Assembly (NCBI RefSeq): GCF_019656235.1
Contig: NZ_BPLL01000010.1
Span: 1 to 50,397 of the forward strand
DNA from: Apilactobacillus xinyiensis
GTDB taxonomy: Bacteria; Bacillota; Bacilli; Lactobacillales; Lactobacillaceae
Reading direction: 5' to 3'
Length of the DNA stretch: 50,397 nt
Shown: piece by piece, positions 1 to 10,862 of the stretch
Layout: each line of letters begins with the position of its first letter
Numbering within the stretch: position 1 is the first letter of the stretch
Position numbers and translations under genes: made by a program
The notes under the pieces: generated by a model
Seen by the model: only the letters and a program-made list of their open reading frames with translations
Databases searched by the model: none
Told to the model about the DNA's origin: nothing

Positions 1-76
1 GAACACAGTAGTTAAGCTTCTGTACGCCAAGAGTAGTTGGAGGATCGCCTCCTGCAAGGGTAGGACGTTGCCACGC
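1..76 (+). rRNA. rrf: 5S ribosomal RNA, 3' part
   Basis: The first 76 bases match the 3' two thirds of a Lactobacillales 5S rRNA: GAACACAG near the start, the AAGCTTC and AGTAGTTGG motifs and the closing GACGTTGCCACGC. The 5' part, and presumably the 23S and 16S genes, lie before the window. The 3' end is placed at the last base of CCACGC by comparison with remembered family sequences, so it may be off by a few bases. Confidence 0.93.
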
Positions 77-83
77 TCATTAT

Positions 84-116
84 GAAAAGCTTTCGATTTA
101 TTTCGAAGGCTTTTTG
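84..116 (+). terminator. Intrinsic terminator after 5S rRNA
   Basis: Inverted repeat AAAGC.TTTCGA / TCGAA.GCTTT around a short AT loop, followed by TTTTTG. It lies 8 nt after the 5S end and before tRNA-Thr, so the tRNA may be transcribed partly by read-through. Confidence 0.7.
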
Positions 117-124
117 TTTAATAT

Positions 125-197
125 GCCGTTTTAGCTCAGGAGGTAGAGCGTTTCCATGGTAAGGAAGAGGTCCCGGGTTCAAATCCCGGAAACGGCT
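125..197 (+). tRNA. tRNA-Thr(GGT)
   Basis: A full cloverleaf can be folded by hand. The acceptor stem GCCGTTT (125-131) pairs perfectly with AAACGGC (190-196). The D-arm is GCTC/GAGC. The anticodon stem TTTCC/GGAAG (one T-G pair) closes the loop ATGGTAA with anticodon GGT at 158-160, which reads ACC and ACU. The T-arm is CCGGG-TTCAAAT-CCCGG. The 3' CCA is not encoded, so it is added after transcription. It sits directly downstream of the rRNA operon. Confidence 0.96.
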
Positions 198-209
198 TAA
201 TAAAAATAT

Positions 210-248
210 AAAAAGGTTTCCCTAATTTAATTAGAGAAACCTTTTTTA
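210..248. terminator. Bidirectional terminator shared by tRNA-Thr and helD
   Basis: Near-perfect inverted repeat AAAAGGTTTC.CTAA / TTAG.GAAACCTTTT with an A-run on one side and a T-run on the other. It serves the tRNA on the plus strand and helD on the minus strand, whose stop codon falls inside it. Confidence 0.85.
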
Positions 249-2510
249 CATTTTATAATCTATAGTAAAGTCAGCTTTGCTTTTCTTTATAATATTAGAA
301 ACTTCACCAATGCTTATCAATGTTAGTGTGTGCATTGCTCTTGTTATTATGGTATATAAAGTTCCAAGTAATTTTTTATCATTACTGTAGTTATTTTTAG
401 AAATATTCCAAGCAATAACATTATCAAACTCTAAACCTTTGGCTAAATAGACTGGCATAATAACGTTTTGGTCTGGTAAAGATCTGTCTTTATCAGACAT
501 TAAATTAAGATCTATTTTATTGTATAAATTGCTATATAATTCTTTTGCTTCTTTCATGTTTTTGGTTATTATAGCTACATTTTTTTCCGCATTCTTAATT
601 CTATTTATTAAATCATTTAGTGCAAGATTGTAGTTCTTTCTAATAATTATTTTAGGAATTTCTCCTCTACGGTTAAAAGCTTCTATTTCATTTCCATTAG
701 GTAAAATAGATTTAGCTAAATTTGTTATTTCGTAAGTTGAACGATAGGAACGATTTAGTTTAATTAATCTTGAACGTTTTGTTTTAAACGCAACATTTAA
801 ATTATTTAATAACTCTTCTGGTTTTTCTACTTTTTTAAATAATGCTTGTTCACTGTCACCAATTAAATTCAATTTAGCATTTGGAAATGAATGTTTTATA
901 TATGTTAATTGAGCTATTGAATAGTCTTGCATTTCATCTATAAATAAATACTTAATCTTGTGATTTTGTCCGTCACCAGTTAACAATGATCTTAAGTATA
1001 GTATTGGCGCTACATCATCTAATGATATTTTATGAAATTCTAGTTTATTGGAAAAATTGTCTATCTCGTCACTATATATGTTTTCAGTACTTAAAAAGTT
1101 TAAATATTGAATATAAGGATCGAAGAAATTTCCATTAAAAATGGCATCATATATTTTTTGCAATTTTTTTCTGACAATGCTTTTAGCAATGTGATTTCTT
1201 TCATCGATTTCATCTTGAAACATCGAAATTTGGTAATCTTTCAGTAAATCATGATATTGTTCGGAACTAAGATTATCAATTTCTTTATCAACCCATGGTT
1301 CTTTTATAGATTCATTTATTAAGTTTTTTAACTCTTTAATTAGAGTGTTTTTAGTATTCAAAAACTTATCTTGGCTTTTCATTAATTTTGGTAATTTGTC
1401 ATAAATATTTTTAATATGCTTTTTACTAAAATAAACTTCGCCATCTAAAGTTAGATTATTAAAAGCAATATCTGAACTTTTAATGTTTTCACAGTATTTT
1501 TCAATTGCTTTTGTAAAGTTATAACTACCTTTTATTTCTGATAAATTACTATCAAGTTTATTATTGGAACTACTACTTTCATATTTATCAAAGATGGTTT
1601 CAACTTTTAACCCTTCTAAACGATGTGATACAAACTCAGAAAATGTTACTTGTTGCATATTTCTTTCACCTAAACTAGGTAAAACATCTGAAATGTATCT
1701 AGCAAATAATTTATTAGGGGAGAATAATACTATTTGATCAGCATCTAGTGAATCACGACTGTGATAAAGTAAAAATGCAATTCTTTGTAATAACGTAGAA
1801 GTTTTTCCGGAACCGGCGACACCTTGAACAATTAATAAGTCACTTTTGGTATCTCTAATAATGTCATTTTGTTCTTTTTGAATTGTGGAAACAATATTTT
1901 GCATCTTTTCATCATTATGTTGACCTAAAACGTTTTGTAACATTTCATCTCCAACCGTTTCATTAGTATCAAAAACGTTTTTAATTTTACTATCTTTAAT
2001 AGAAAACTGTCTTTTCTTTTTCAAATCAGTTTTTTGAATTCCTACAGGAGTTTGATAACTTGTTTCACCTAATGTTCCATTGTAATAAATACTAGAAATA
2101 GGAGCTCTCCAATCGTATACTAAAAAGTTTTGATCTTTATCTACAAAAGAAGAAGTGCCAATATATAGTTTTTCAATATCTGGATCGTCATCATCTTGAA
2201 TATCAATTCTTCCAAAGTAAGGAGAATTAGCTAAATCCTTTAATTTTTTTAATTGATTGTTGATAATACTTTCATTTTCTACCACTCTATTAACTAATCC
2301 ACGTTGTTGTTGTAAATCAGCTGATGTTTCAATTCGGTCATCTACTTCAAAGTAGTTAACAGAGGTATTATTGCTGTAATTAGTCTGAACATTTTTAGTT
2401 TCTTGTTTAGCTTTTTTGTATTCTTCATTAGTAGTAATAATTTTTTGCTTAATTTTATTTACTACTGAATCCACTCTGTCTTGTTCCAATTTAACTTCTT
2501 TAGGACTCAT
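246..2510 (-). CDS. helD: RNA polymerase recycling helicase HelD
   Basis: 754-aa superfamily 1 (UvrD/Rep-like) ATPase. HelD proteins bind RNA polymerase, insert arms into the primary and secondary channels, and release stalled or post-termination enzyme using ATP. Seen here: an N-terminal charged coiled-coil-like segment (about 1-95), the HelD-typical DWRAPISS motif at 133-140, Walker A GVAGSGKTS at 230-238, a Walker B region with FIDEMQD, and C-terminal motifs including LAKGLEFDNVI and ITRAM. The ATG has GGAGG 8 bases upstream. In B. subtilis HelD acts together with the delta subunit, whose gene rpoE is also in this window. The single ATPase core with an N-terminal arm domain fits HelD better than UvrD or PcrA. 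It is monocistronic and convergent with tRNA-Thr. Confidence 0.92.
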   Translation of the reverse strand: MSPKEVKLEQDRVDSVVNKIKQKIITTNEEYKKAKQETKNVQTNYSNNTSVNYFEVDDRIETSADLQQQRGLVNRVVENESIINNQLKKLKDLANSPYFGRIDIQDDDDPDIEKLYIGTSSFVDKDQNFLVYDWRAPISSIYYNGTLGETSYQTPVGIQKTDLKKKRQFSIKDSKIKNVFDTNETVGDEMLQNVLGQHNDEKMQNIVSTIQKEQNDIIRDTKSDLLIVQGVAGSGKTSTLLQRIAFLLYHSRDSLDADQIVLFSPNKLFARYISDVLPSLGERNMQQVTFSEFVSHRLEGLKVETIFDKYESSSSNNKLDSNLSEIKGSYNFTKAIEKYCENIKSSDIAFNNLTLDGEVYFSKKHIKNIYDKLPKLMKSQDKFLNTKNTLIKELKNLINESIKEPWVDKEIDNLSSEQYHDLLKDYQISMFQDEIDERNHIAKSIVRKKLQKIYDAIFNGNFFDPYIQYLNFLSTENIYSDEIDNFSNKLEFHKISLDDVAPILYLRSLLTGDGQNHKIKYLFIDEMQDYSIAQLTYIKHSFPNAKLNLIGDSEQALFKKVEKPEELLNNLNVAFKTKRSRLIKLNRSYRSTYEITNLAKSILPNGNEIEAFNRRGEIPKIIIRKNYNLALNDLINRIKNAEKNVAIITKNMKEAKELYSNLYNKIDLNLMSDKDRSLPDQNVIMPVYLAKGLEFDNVIAWNISKNNYSNDKKLLGTLYTIITRAMHTLTLISIGEVSNIIKKSKADFTIDYKM

Positions 2511-2586
2511 TTTCTACCTCCATTATTTTATTAAATTCGCCCAACTATTCTAGTGATTAAAAGTTGATATGTCAATAATTATTGCT

Positions 2587-2615
2587 TTGACATCAATAAT
2601 TAAATCCAGTAAAAT
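2587..2615 (+). promoter_or_regulatory. Promoter of the trpS leader
   Basis: TTGACA (2587-2592), a 17-base spacer, then TAAAAT (2610-2615). The transcript would start near 2622, giving a leader of about 205 nt, a normal length for a T-box. Confidence 0.8.
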
Positions 2616-2621
2616 GTAAAT

Positions 2622-2810
2622 GATTATACAGTAGTGGAACCAACTAAACAGAGAGATTATGTATAGCTGAAAAATAATCTGGTAACATGAATTGGAGATT
2701 AAAAAGGGTAGTTCCCGTATCACTAAAGTGGCAAATTATAATTTGCAATTTAGGTGGTACCGCGTTTCTAACGTCCTATTGGTTTTATTTCCAAGGGGCG
2801 TTTTTCTTTT
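2622..2810 (+). promoter_or_regulatory. T-box riboswitch of trpS
   Basis: The conserved T-box AGGTGGTACCGCG lies at 2752-2764; its UGGU bulge (2755-2758) would pair with the acceptor end of uncharged tRNA. Just downstream an intrinsic terminator forms from AACGTCC / GGGGCGTT plus TTGG / CCAA (2770-2802) and a T-rich tract (2801-2810). Upstream, a stem I-like region (2651-2700) contains TGG at 2693-2695, a plausible Trp specifier codon; another TGG at 2680-2682 is possible. By the known mechanism uncharged tRNA-Trp would stabilise the antiterminator and turn trpS on. This also accounts for the only stretch over 300 bases without a coding region. Confidence 0.9.
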
Positions 2811-2828
2811 TATAGGAGGATGATATAT

Positions 2829-3848
2829 ATGACAGACAAAAAAGTTATTTTAACGGGTGATCGTCCAACAGGAAAGTTGCATATTGGTCATTACGTTGGT
2901 TCATTAAGAAATAGAGTTCAACTACAGAATTCAGGAAATTACGACACTTATATCATGATTGCTGATATGCAAGCTTTGACTGATAATGCTCGTGATCCTG
3001 AAAAAATTAGACATAGTTTAATTCAAGTTGCACTTGATTATTTAGCAGTTGGGATTGATCCTAAGAAATCAACTATTTTAGTTCAATCACAAATACCTGC
3101 ACTAAATGAACTTACAATGCATTATTTAAATTTAGTTAGTGTTTCACGTTTGGGTAGAAATCCAACAGTTAAAAATGAAATTCAACAGAAAAAATTTGGC
3201 CAAAGTGTTCCAGCTGGATTCTTTATTTATCCAGTAAGCCAAGCAGCTGATATTACTGCCTTTAAAGCCGATACTATTCCTGTTGGTGAAGACCAAGAGC
3301 CTATGCTAGAACAAACCCGTGAAATTGTTAGAAGTGTTAACGGAATATATGGTAAAGACATTTTAGTAGAACCAGAGGGATACTTTCCACCTAAGGGAAT
3401 GGGACGTATTCCAGGGTTAGATGGCAATGCCAAAATGAGTAAATCTCTAAATAACGCTATATATTTATCTGATGATGAAGACACGATTAGACAAAAAGTT
3501 ATGTCTATGTATACTGATCCAAACCATATTCATATTGAAGACCCTGGTAAAGTAGAAGGAAATACAGTTTTTACTTATCTTGATATTTTTGCAGAAGATA
3601 AGGATAAAGTTAATGACTTAAAAGCTCAATATCGTCATGGCGGTCTAGGTGATGTTAAAATCAAAAAATACCTAAATGAAGTTTTACAAGCACATTTAAA
3701 ACCAATTAGAGAACGCCGTGAAGAATATGCTAAAGATGAAGCAGCTGTTTATGACATCTTAAAACAAGGTAGCGAAAAGGCTAACCTTGTGGCAAATAAA
3801 ACTTTGCAAGAAGTTAGAGATGCAATTGGAATTAACTATTTCGGCTAA
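2829..3848 (+). CDS. trpS: Tryptophanyl-tRNA synthetase
   Basis: Class I aminoacyl-tRNA synthetase that charges tRNA-Trp; 339 aa from the chosen start, the usual bacterial length. Signature motifs are HIGH at 18-21 and KMSKS at 202-206, with the TrpRS-type [18 protein letters not shown] segment at about 139-156. An ATG at 2820 overlaps the AGGAGG ribosome-binding site, so the ATG at 2829 is taken as the start. It is controlled by the T-box in its leader and is followed after 27 nt by ppx, probably in one transcript. Confidence 0.97.
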   Translation: MTDKKVILTGDRPTGKLHIGHYVGSLRNRVQLQNSGNYDTYIMIADMQALTDNARDPEKIRHSLIQVALDYLAVGIDPKKSTILVQSQIPALNELTMHYLNLVSVSRLGRNPTVKNEIQQKKFGQSVPAGFFIYPVSQAADITAFKADTIPVGEDQEPMLEQTREIVRSVNGIYGKDILVEPEGYFPPKGMGRIPGLDGNAKMSKSLNNAIYLSDDEDTIRQKVMSMYTDPNHIHIEDPGKVEGNTVFTYLDIFAEDKDKVNDLKAQYRHGGLGDVKIKKYLNEVLQAHLKPIRERREEYAKDEAAVYDILKQGSEKANLVANKTLQEVRDAIGINYFG

Positions 3849-3875
3849 TCTTTAGTTACCAGAGAGGGGGATTGG

Positions 3876-4808
3876 ATGGATAAATTAGTGGTTGTGGATG
3901 TAGGTTCTAATTCCGTAAGAATGTCTATCTATCAAATTAATAAATATGGTAACTATCAAGAAATCAAACGTATGAAAAGCGATAGTCGTCTTTCTGAAAA
4001 TATGGGATCTGGTAAAATTTTAAAACCTGCCGCAATTAATAGAACCATTCAAGCTCTTCATTCATTTAAAAATGTATATAAAAGAATGAATAATATAACT
4101 GTTTTGTCTATAGCTACCGCAGCAGTTAGACAAGCACGTAATCAAAAAATATTTTTAAATAAAGTAGAAAAACAACTTGGTTTAAAAATAAGAGTTTTAT
4201 CAGGAAATGAAGAAGCATATTACGATTATTTAGGTGTTATTAATCGAGTTAAGATGAATGATTATTTGTTAGTAGATATTGGTGGTGCCAGTATCGAATT
4301 AGTACGAGTACGTGGTAAAAAACGTAAGAATTTAATTAGTTTGCCAATTGGTGCCGTTAATATTTCTGAACGATTTCATCTAGATGGTCTTCCTTCAGCA
4401 GCAGATTTGTTTAACGCTCAACGTTTTTTGAAAAGAATATTTCATCAAGTTCCATGGTTGCAAAAAGCTAGTCATTATCAATTGGTAGTTTTAGGTGGGG
4501 CAGCTCGAACTTTAGCGCGAGTAAATCGTTATCGTCAACACTTTGGTTATAGTGATAATTTAAATGGTTATCATCTTAATCAGCATCAAATTTTTACGAC
4601 TTATGAAAATTTGTTAAGTAGAAATTATCATAGTAGACAAACGATTCCAGGAATAGAAAAAGATAAAGCTGATATTATTGTCGGGGGATTGTTACCTTTG
4701 ATTACTTTAATTGATGAGTTAGACTCTAGAAGAATAGTTTTTTCTGATGGTGGAGTTCGTGAAGGTTTAATTAACGAATATGTTGATAAATATTATAAAC
4801 ACAATTAA
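3876..4808 (+). CDS. ppx: Ppx/GppA-family exopolyphosphatase
   Basis: 310-aa member of the actin-like Ppx/GppA phosphatase family, which removes phosphate from polyphosphate or from pppGpp. Both phosphate-binding loops of the fold are visible: VVDVGSNSVRMSIYQ at 6-20 and LLVDIGGASIEL at 131-142, with the conserved SGNEEAYYD region at 109-117 and a third loop, VVLGGAART, near 205. It has the short form without the C-terminal HD-like domain of E. coli Ppx. The start has AGGGGG close upstream. It follows trpS closely and ends in a strong terminator. Which substrate dominates cannot be read from sequence; no ppk lies beside it. Confidence 0.85.
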   Translation: MDKLVVVDVGSNSVRMSIYQINKYGNYQEIKRMKSDSRLSENMGSGKILKPAAINRTIQALHSFKNVYKRMNNITVLSIATAAVRQARNQKIFLNKVEKQLGLKIRVLSGNEEAYYDYLGVINRVKMNDYLLVDIGGASIELVRVRGKKRKNLISLPIGAVNISERFHLDGLPSAADLFNAQRFLKRIFHQVPWLQKASHYQLVVLGGAARTLARVNRYRQHFGYSDNLNGYHLNQHQIFTTYENLLSRNYHSRQTIPGIEKDKADIIVGGLLPLITLIDELDSRRIVFSDGGVREGLINEYVDKYYKHN

Positions 4809-4810
4809 TT

Positions 4811-4847
4811 GGGGTTTTTAGTTCGATTTGAATTAAACCCCTTTTTT
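4811..4847 (+). terminator. Terminator after ppx
   Basis: Long stem GGGGTTT...AAACCCC extended inside by TTAGTTC / GAATTAA, followed by TTTTTT. It ends the trpS-ppx unit. Confidence 0.88.
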
Positions 4848-4924
4848 AATAATTTATATTTAAGTATTATTTAATTATAAATGTTATTATTAGCCTATAT
4901 AAAGCGATAATGGGGTGTGTTCAA

Positions 4925-6175
4925 ATGACTGAATTTAGACATTTTTATACTAAAAACTATAAAGATAGATTAAACATAATAAGTAAATTTTCCAATATCG
5001 ATGCCCAATATGTAAACGAACAAACTGATTTTAATGCCATTAATGATAATTTAATTGAAAATTATGTTACCGATTATTCACTACCAGAAGGTGTATGTGT
5101 TAATTTAAAGGTAAATGGTAAGACGTATGTGGTACCAATGGTAACTGAAGAACCATCTGTGATTGCTGCAGCTAGTAATGGAGCTAATTTGTTAAGCTCA
5201 TTTGATGGAATTCAAGCAGATGTTGATAAACGTTTGTTAACGGGTCAAATAATTATTAAAACTAATAATTATAATTTATTATATGGATATGTTAATAATC
5301 ATATTTCTGATATTATAAAAATTGCGGATGATGCACATCCTTCTATTTTAAAATATGGTGGTGGAGCTAAAAAAATAAGTATTCGTCGGCTTGATGATGA
5401 TTATTGCTCTATCGACTTATCAGTAGATGTTGCTGAGGCCATGGGTGCAAATATTATTAATACAATGTTGGAAGCGGTGGCAGGTTTCTTAAGTAATCGC
5501 TATGGTGATAACATTTTGATGAGTATTTTGTCTAATTATGCGACTGATAGTTTGGTTAAAGTCCGTGGAACGGTTAAGTATGAAAAGCTATCACAATCAA
5601 ACGGTTTACAGATAGCTCATAAAATTGCTGAGGCTAGTCATATTGCACAAATAGATCCATATCGTGCTACTACACATAATAAAGGTATTATGAATGGGAT
5701 TGATGCAGTTGTTATCGCAATGGGAAATGATTGTCGTTCGATCGAAAGTGCTGCACATGCCTATGCTGCTAATAACGGCAATTATCATGGATTAAGCACC
5801 TGGGTTGTTGACGATGATAAACGAGAGTTAATTGGTGAAATGACCCTTCCATTACCATTAGGATATGTAGGCGGAGTTACCAATGTTTTTCCTAAAGTCA
5901 AATTAAATCAGCAAATGGCACAAGTTAATTCTGCTAAGGAGCTAATGAAAATAACTGCTGGAGTTGGATTGTCACAAAATTTGGCAGCTTTAAAAGCATT
6001 AGTGACCGATGGAATTCAAAAAGGTCACATGCATTTACAACTTAAATCATTAGCCATGAGTGCAGGTGCTAATGCTGATCAAGTTAAAAATGTAGTTAAA
6101 GAGTTAAGATTAATAAAACATCCAAGCTTATCTGATGCTAAGCTAATATTACAAAAAATTAATAAAGGTGAATAA
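4925..6175 (+). CDS. mvaA: Hydroxymethylglutaryl-CoA reductase (class II)
   Basis: Catalyses HMG-CoA to mevalonate, the committed step of the mevalonate route to isoprenoids used by lactobacilli for undecaprenyl phosphate and other prenyl chains. 416 aa, the size of soluble class II enzymes, without membrane segments. Visible motifs: VTEEPSVIAAAS at 73-84 with the catalytic Glu, the EAMGANIINTMLE substrate/nucleotide region, GNDCRSIESAAHAYA with the catalytic Asp region, and the late KGHMHLQ segment with the catalytic His. The ATG at 4925 is preferred over one at 4910 because GGGGTG (4912-4917) is a well-spaced ribosome-binding site. It is first of four tightly packed genes (gaps 3, 18 and 13 nt). 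Confidence 0.94.
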   Translation: MTEFRHFYTKNYKDRLNIISKFSNIDAQYVNEQTDFNAINDNLIENYVTDYSLPEGVCVNLKVNGKTYVVPMVTEEPSVIAAASNGANLLSSFDGIQADVDKRLLTGQIIIKTNNYNLLYGYVNNHISDIIKIADDAHPSILKYGGGAKKISIRRLDDDYCSIDLSVDVAEAMGANIINTMLEAVAGFLSNRYGDNILMSILSNYATDSLVKVRGTVKYEKLSQSNGLQIAHKIAEASHIAQIDPYRATTHNKGIMNGIDAVVIAMGNDCRSIESAAHAYAANNGNYHGLSTWVVDDDKRELIGEMTLPLPLGYVGGVTNVFPKVKLNQQMAQVNSAKELMKITAGVGLSQNLAALKALVTDGIQKGHMHLQLKSLAMSAGANADQVKNVVKELRLIKHPSLSDAKLILQKINKGE

Positions 6176-6178
6176 AAA

Positions 6179-7141
6179 ATGGAAATTGATTTAAATAAAG
6201 ATACACAAAGTTTAATTAATGTTGTAAACAGATTCTTTCCCGGAAAAGTGACCGTACAATTCGTAGGTCAACTACAATCCGGATATGTTCGTCATGATCA
6301 AGCACAAGTAGTGCAAGATGGCGAAAATATCTATATTCAAGTATCTGATTTATCAGCACCAAATTACACTGCTTCTCATGAGTTATTGCATGTTTTAATG
6401 ACTTTAAGAGGTTTTCCACAAATATTTTTCAGTTTAACTTCTGGTGACGAAAAATTAGATGAACAACTACAAATTATGGGGACTGAATTATTCGATATCG
6501 TTTCACACATTGTAGTGGTGTCAGAACAACGAAAACATAATTTAATAAATGAAAATATCGAAGAAATGTATCTAAAGGGAATTAAGAACACTATTAGACC
6601 AGAACCAGAAAAATTAGATAATGAAATGGAACTACGTCTATTAACTTTAATTGATGCCCATGTTTTTTATGGCGACACATTTGATGAAAAAGTTCGTGAT
6701 ATCTTAGAAAAAGATTATCCGGTTGCATTAAAAGCATCGGATGAAATTTATAAAATAATTACTGAAAAACCTACTGATTCACCTTTTGGATTGCGTAGAA
6801 ACGTGGTGAAATTATTCAGAGCTTTTGATGAACAATTGAAAGCCTGGGGACTTCCAGCTTTGCATAATAATGATTTTACAACTGTTTCCAGTGTACTTTC
6901 TGAACGTCAACTAGGATTAAAAGTTAATCAGATGTTTGAAATATTCCATTCAGATTTACATGAAATGAAAACTCAACGTCGTGCTTATGTAGGATTTAAT
7001 AAAACTGATAATCAAAATTCGTTTGTTATTCCTGCACCTACCGGAATGGAAGATAGTCCAGCTTATTTTAAGAAGATATACGATAAAAGTGTAAAAGAAT
7101 TATTTAAGGACTTACAAATGCCCTATATTATTAGAAAATAA
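6179..7141 (+). CDS. HExxH-containing conserved protein (IpaB/EvcA-type annotation)
   Basis: 320 aa, function not known to me. It resembles lactobacillar proteins labelled 'IpaB/EvcA family', a name that does not establish a role in effector secretion. The clearest feature is HELLH at 67-71, a HExxH zinc-metallopeptidase motif placed in SDLSAPNYTASHELLHVLM, as in IrrE/M78-like peptidases. Glu103 and His110 in a following helix are possible third metal ligands. No signal peptide or membrane segment is seen, so a cytosolic protein is likely. The start lies 3 nt after mvaA with AGGTG inside the end of mvaA, implying translational coupling. Its place between mvaA and a sirtuin suggests a shared transcript, not necessarily a shared pathway. 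Confidence 0.75.
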   Translation: MEIDLNKDTQSLINVVNRFFPGKVTVQFVGQLQSGYVRHDQAQVVQDGENIYIQVSDLSAPNYTASHELLHVLMTLRGFPQIFFSLTSGDEKLDEQLQIMGTELFDIVSHIVVVSEQRKHNLINENIEEMYLKGIKNTIRPEPEKLDNEMELRLLTLIDAHVFYGDTFDEKVRDILEKDYPVALKASDEIYKIITEKPTDSPFGLRRNVVKLFRAFDEQLKAWGLPALHNNDFTTVSSVLSERQLGLKVNQMFEIFHSDLHEMKTQRRAYVGFNKTDNQNSFVIPAPTGMEDSPAYFKKIYDKSVKELFKDLQMPYIIRK

Positions 7142-7159
7142 TTTTAGGAGGAACGTTAT

Positions 7160-7870
7160 ATGAATAGTGATATTCAATCAATGTTTAATGATGCTAAAAA
7201 GATTGTATTTTTGACTGGGGCAGGGGTATCGACTCCATCAGGAATTCCTGATTACCGTTCTAAAAATGGTTTATACTCATCTTCAGCACAAGGTAAACCG
7301 GCAGAATACTATTTAAGTCATTCTTGTTTAGTTAACGAACCAGAAACCTTTTATCAGTTTGTTAAAACAAACATGTACTTTCCTGAAGCTAAGCCTAATG
7401 TGATCCATGAAAAGCAGGCTGAATTTACTCAAATGGGAAAAGCCTCAATCATTACACAAAATGTTGATAATCTTTATAAAGTGGCAAATGCTAAAAATTT
7501 GATTGAATTTCATGGTAATTTATATAATGTTTCATGTGAACGTTGTCATAAAACAGTGGCTTGGCAAGATTATTTAAATACCCCAGTACATGCTGATTGC
7601 GGAGGAATTTTACGTCCAGATATTGTTTTGTACGATGAAGGTTTAAATGAACAAAATATTATGAATAGTATTAATCTGATGGAAAATAGTGATTTGATAG
7701 TAATTGTAGGAACTTCAATGCGAGTTTATCCATTTGCAGGGCTTTTAGATTATCGTAATCCAAATGCTAAAGTTTTAGCGATTAATAAAGAACAATTGCA
7801 TTTTGCATTTCCTTTTGAAATGATTCAAGCCGATGCAATCGAATTATTTAGCCAACTAAATGTGAACTAG
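7160..7870 (+). CDS. Sir2-family NAD-dependent protein deacylase
   Basis: 236-aa sirtuin that would remove acyl groups from lysines while consuming NAD. NAD-binding motifs GAGVSTPSGIPDYR (20-33) and TQNVDNLY (99-106) and the catalytic FHGN (His118) are intact, as is VGTSM near the C terminus. The zinc site is unusual: Cys126 and Cys129 form the first pair, but the second is HADC (His144, Cys147) instead of CxxC, so the metal would be held by CxxC/HxxC or not at all. Start ATG is preceded by TAGGAGGA. It is third gene of the mvaA operon. Target proteins cannot be predicted. Confidence 0.9.
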   Translation: MNSDIQSMFNDAKKIVFLTGAGVSTPSGIPDYRSKNGLYSSSAQGKPAEYYLSHSCLVNEPETFYQFVKTNMYFPEAKPNVIHEKQAEFTQMGKASIITQNVDNLYKVANAKNLIEFHGNLYNVSCERCHKTVAWQDYLNTPVHADCGGILRPDIVLYDEGLNEQNIMNSINLMENSDLIVIVGTSMRVYPFAGLLDYRNPNAKVLAINKEQLHFAFPFEMIQADAIELFSQLNVN

Positions 7871-7883
7871 GGGATGCATATAC

Positions 7884-8729
7884 TTGATTACAGTTGGATT
7901 AACTACTTGGAGTGAGCATCCAGCGTTGAACAATGGATTATCACCAGTAAGTTTAAATAATTATGCAGCTTATCTTCCTACAGTTGAAATAGATAATTCA
8001 TTTTATGGGGTTCCTCGTATATCAACCGTTAATAATTGGTTAAAACAAGTTCCTAAAAATTTTCAATTCATTATTAAAGCCAATCAATTCATGACTAAGC
8101 ATGATTTGAAAAATGCAAAACCAATGGATTTAATTGAAAGGGAACAAGTTTTTAAAGCTTTTTTATCATCCATCAAGCCACTTGTAATTAATCATAAGCT
8201 AAAGACAATTTTGTTTCAGTTTCCACCTTACTTTAATTGTACGGATGACAATATTAATTATTTAAGAAAAGTCAGATTTATGATGGCTAACATGCCGATA
8301 GCAATTGAATTTAGAAATAACAGTTGGTATTACAAAACCAATAGACTATCTACAACTAATTTGTTAAAAGAGCTCAATTTTACAGAAGTGATTGTAGATG
8401 AACCACATAGTATTAATACCGGAGTGCCTTTTTATCCAATAGTGACAAATGAAGCATTAACAGTCATCAGATTACATGGTCGAAACAATAAATGCTGGAA
8501 CATACGTACTAAAAATTGGCGAAAAGAAAGAACGTTATATTGTTATTCAGATGTTGAATTAGCTAATCTAGCTAAGATTGTTAATAGATTGAAACTTAAA
8601 ACTAAAGAAGTATGTATTATTTTTAATAATAACTCTGGAAAAGATGCTGCGCCTAACGCTTTAAAGTTAGTAGAATTATTAAACTTACATTTTAAAGATT
8701 TAGCTGATAGGCAATTGAGCTTATTTTGA
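7884..8729 (+). CDS. DUF72 family protein (YecE-like)
   Basis: 281-aa protein of the DUF72 TIM-barrel family, function unknown. The opening ITVGLTTWSEHP, the IEFRNNSWY segment near 140 and VIRLHGRN near 195 fit the family pattern. A TTG at 7884 is used: AGGGG (7869-7873) lies 10 bases upstream, and the ATG at 7874 is in another frame and leads nowhere. It begins 13 nt after the sirtuin and is last in the mvaA operon; its stop overlaps the spacer before the metG promoter. Biochemical role not inferable. Confidence 0.82.
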   Translation: MITVGLTTWSEHPALNNGLSPVSLNNYAAYLPTVEIDNSFYGVPRISTVNNWLKQVPKNFQFIIKANQFMTKHDLKNAKPMDLIEREQVFKAFLSSIKPLVINHKLKTILFQFPPYFNCTDDNINYLRKVRFMMANMPIAIEFRNNSWYYKTNRLSTTNLLKELNFTEVIVDEPHSINTGVPFYPIVTNEALTVIRLHGRNNKCWNIRTKNWRKERTLYCYSDVELANLAKIVNRLKLKTKEVCIIFNNNSGKDAAPNALKLVELLNLHFKDLADRQLSLF

Positions 8730-8753
8730 CGTTAAAAGTGAGCATTAAAAATA

Positions 8754-8762
8754 TGATATAAT
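8754..8762 (+). promoter_or_regulatory. Extended -10 promoter of metG
   Basis: TGaTATAAT (8754-8762) with no good -35 at 16-18 bases; a TTGACG at 8726 is too far (25 bases). Read as an extended -10 promoter giving a start near 8770. Confidence 0.65.
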
Positions 8763-8799
8763 TGTTACAATAATTTTAAACAAATTAAGGATGATATGA

Positions 8800-10845
<2,046 letters not shown>

Positions 10846-10862
10846 TAATTAATTTATAATGA

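Noticed and set aside
246-2510. helD as a phage-defence helicase
   Set aside because: DWRAPISS and the N-terminal arm match HelD; no nuclease or defence partner lies beside it.
2820-2828. ATG at 2820 as trpS start
   Set aside because: It overlaps the AGGAGG ribosome-binding site; ATG 2829 is correctly spaced and matches homologues.
3227-3484. Antisense frame inside trpS (and similar ones inside metG, pyrG, murF, ldh, mfd)
   Set aside because: Opposite-strand shadows of clearly identified genes without ribosome-binding sites or recognisable products.
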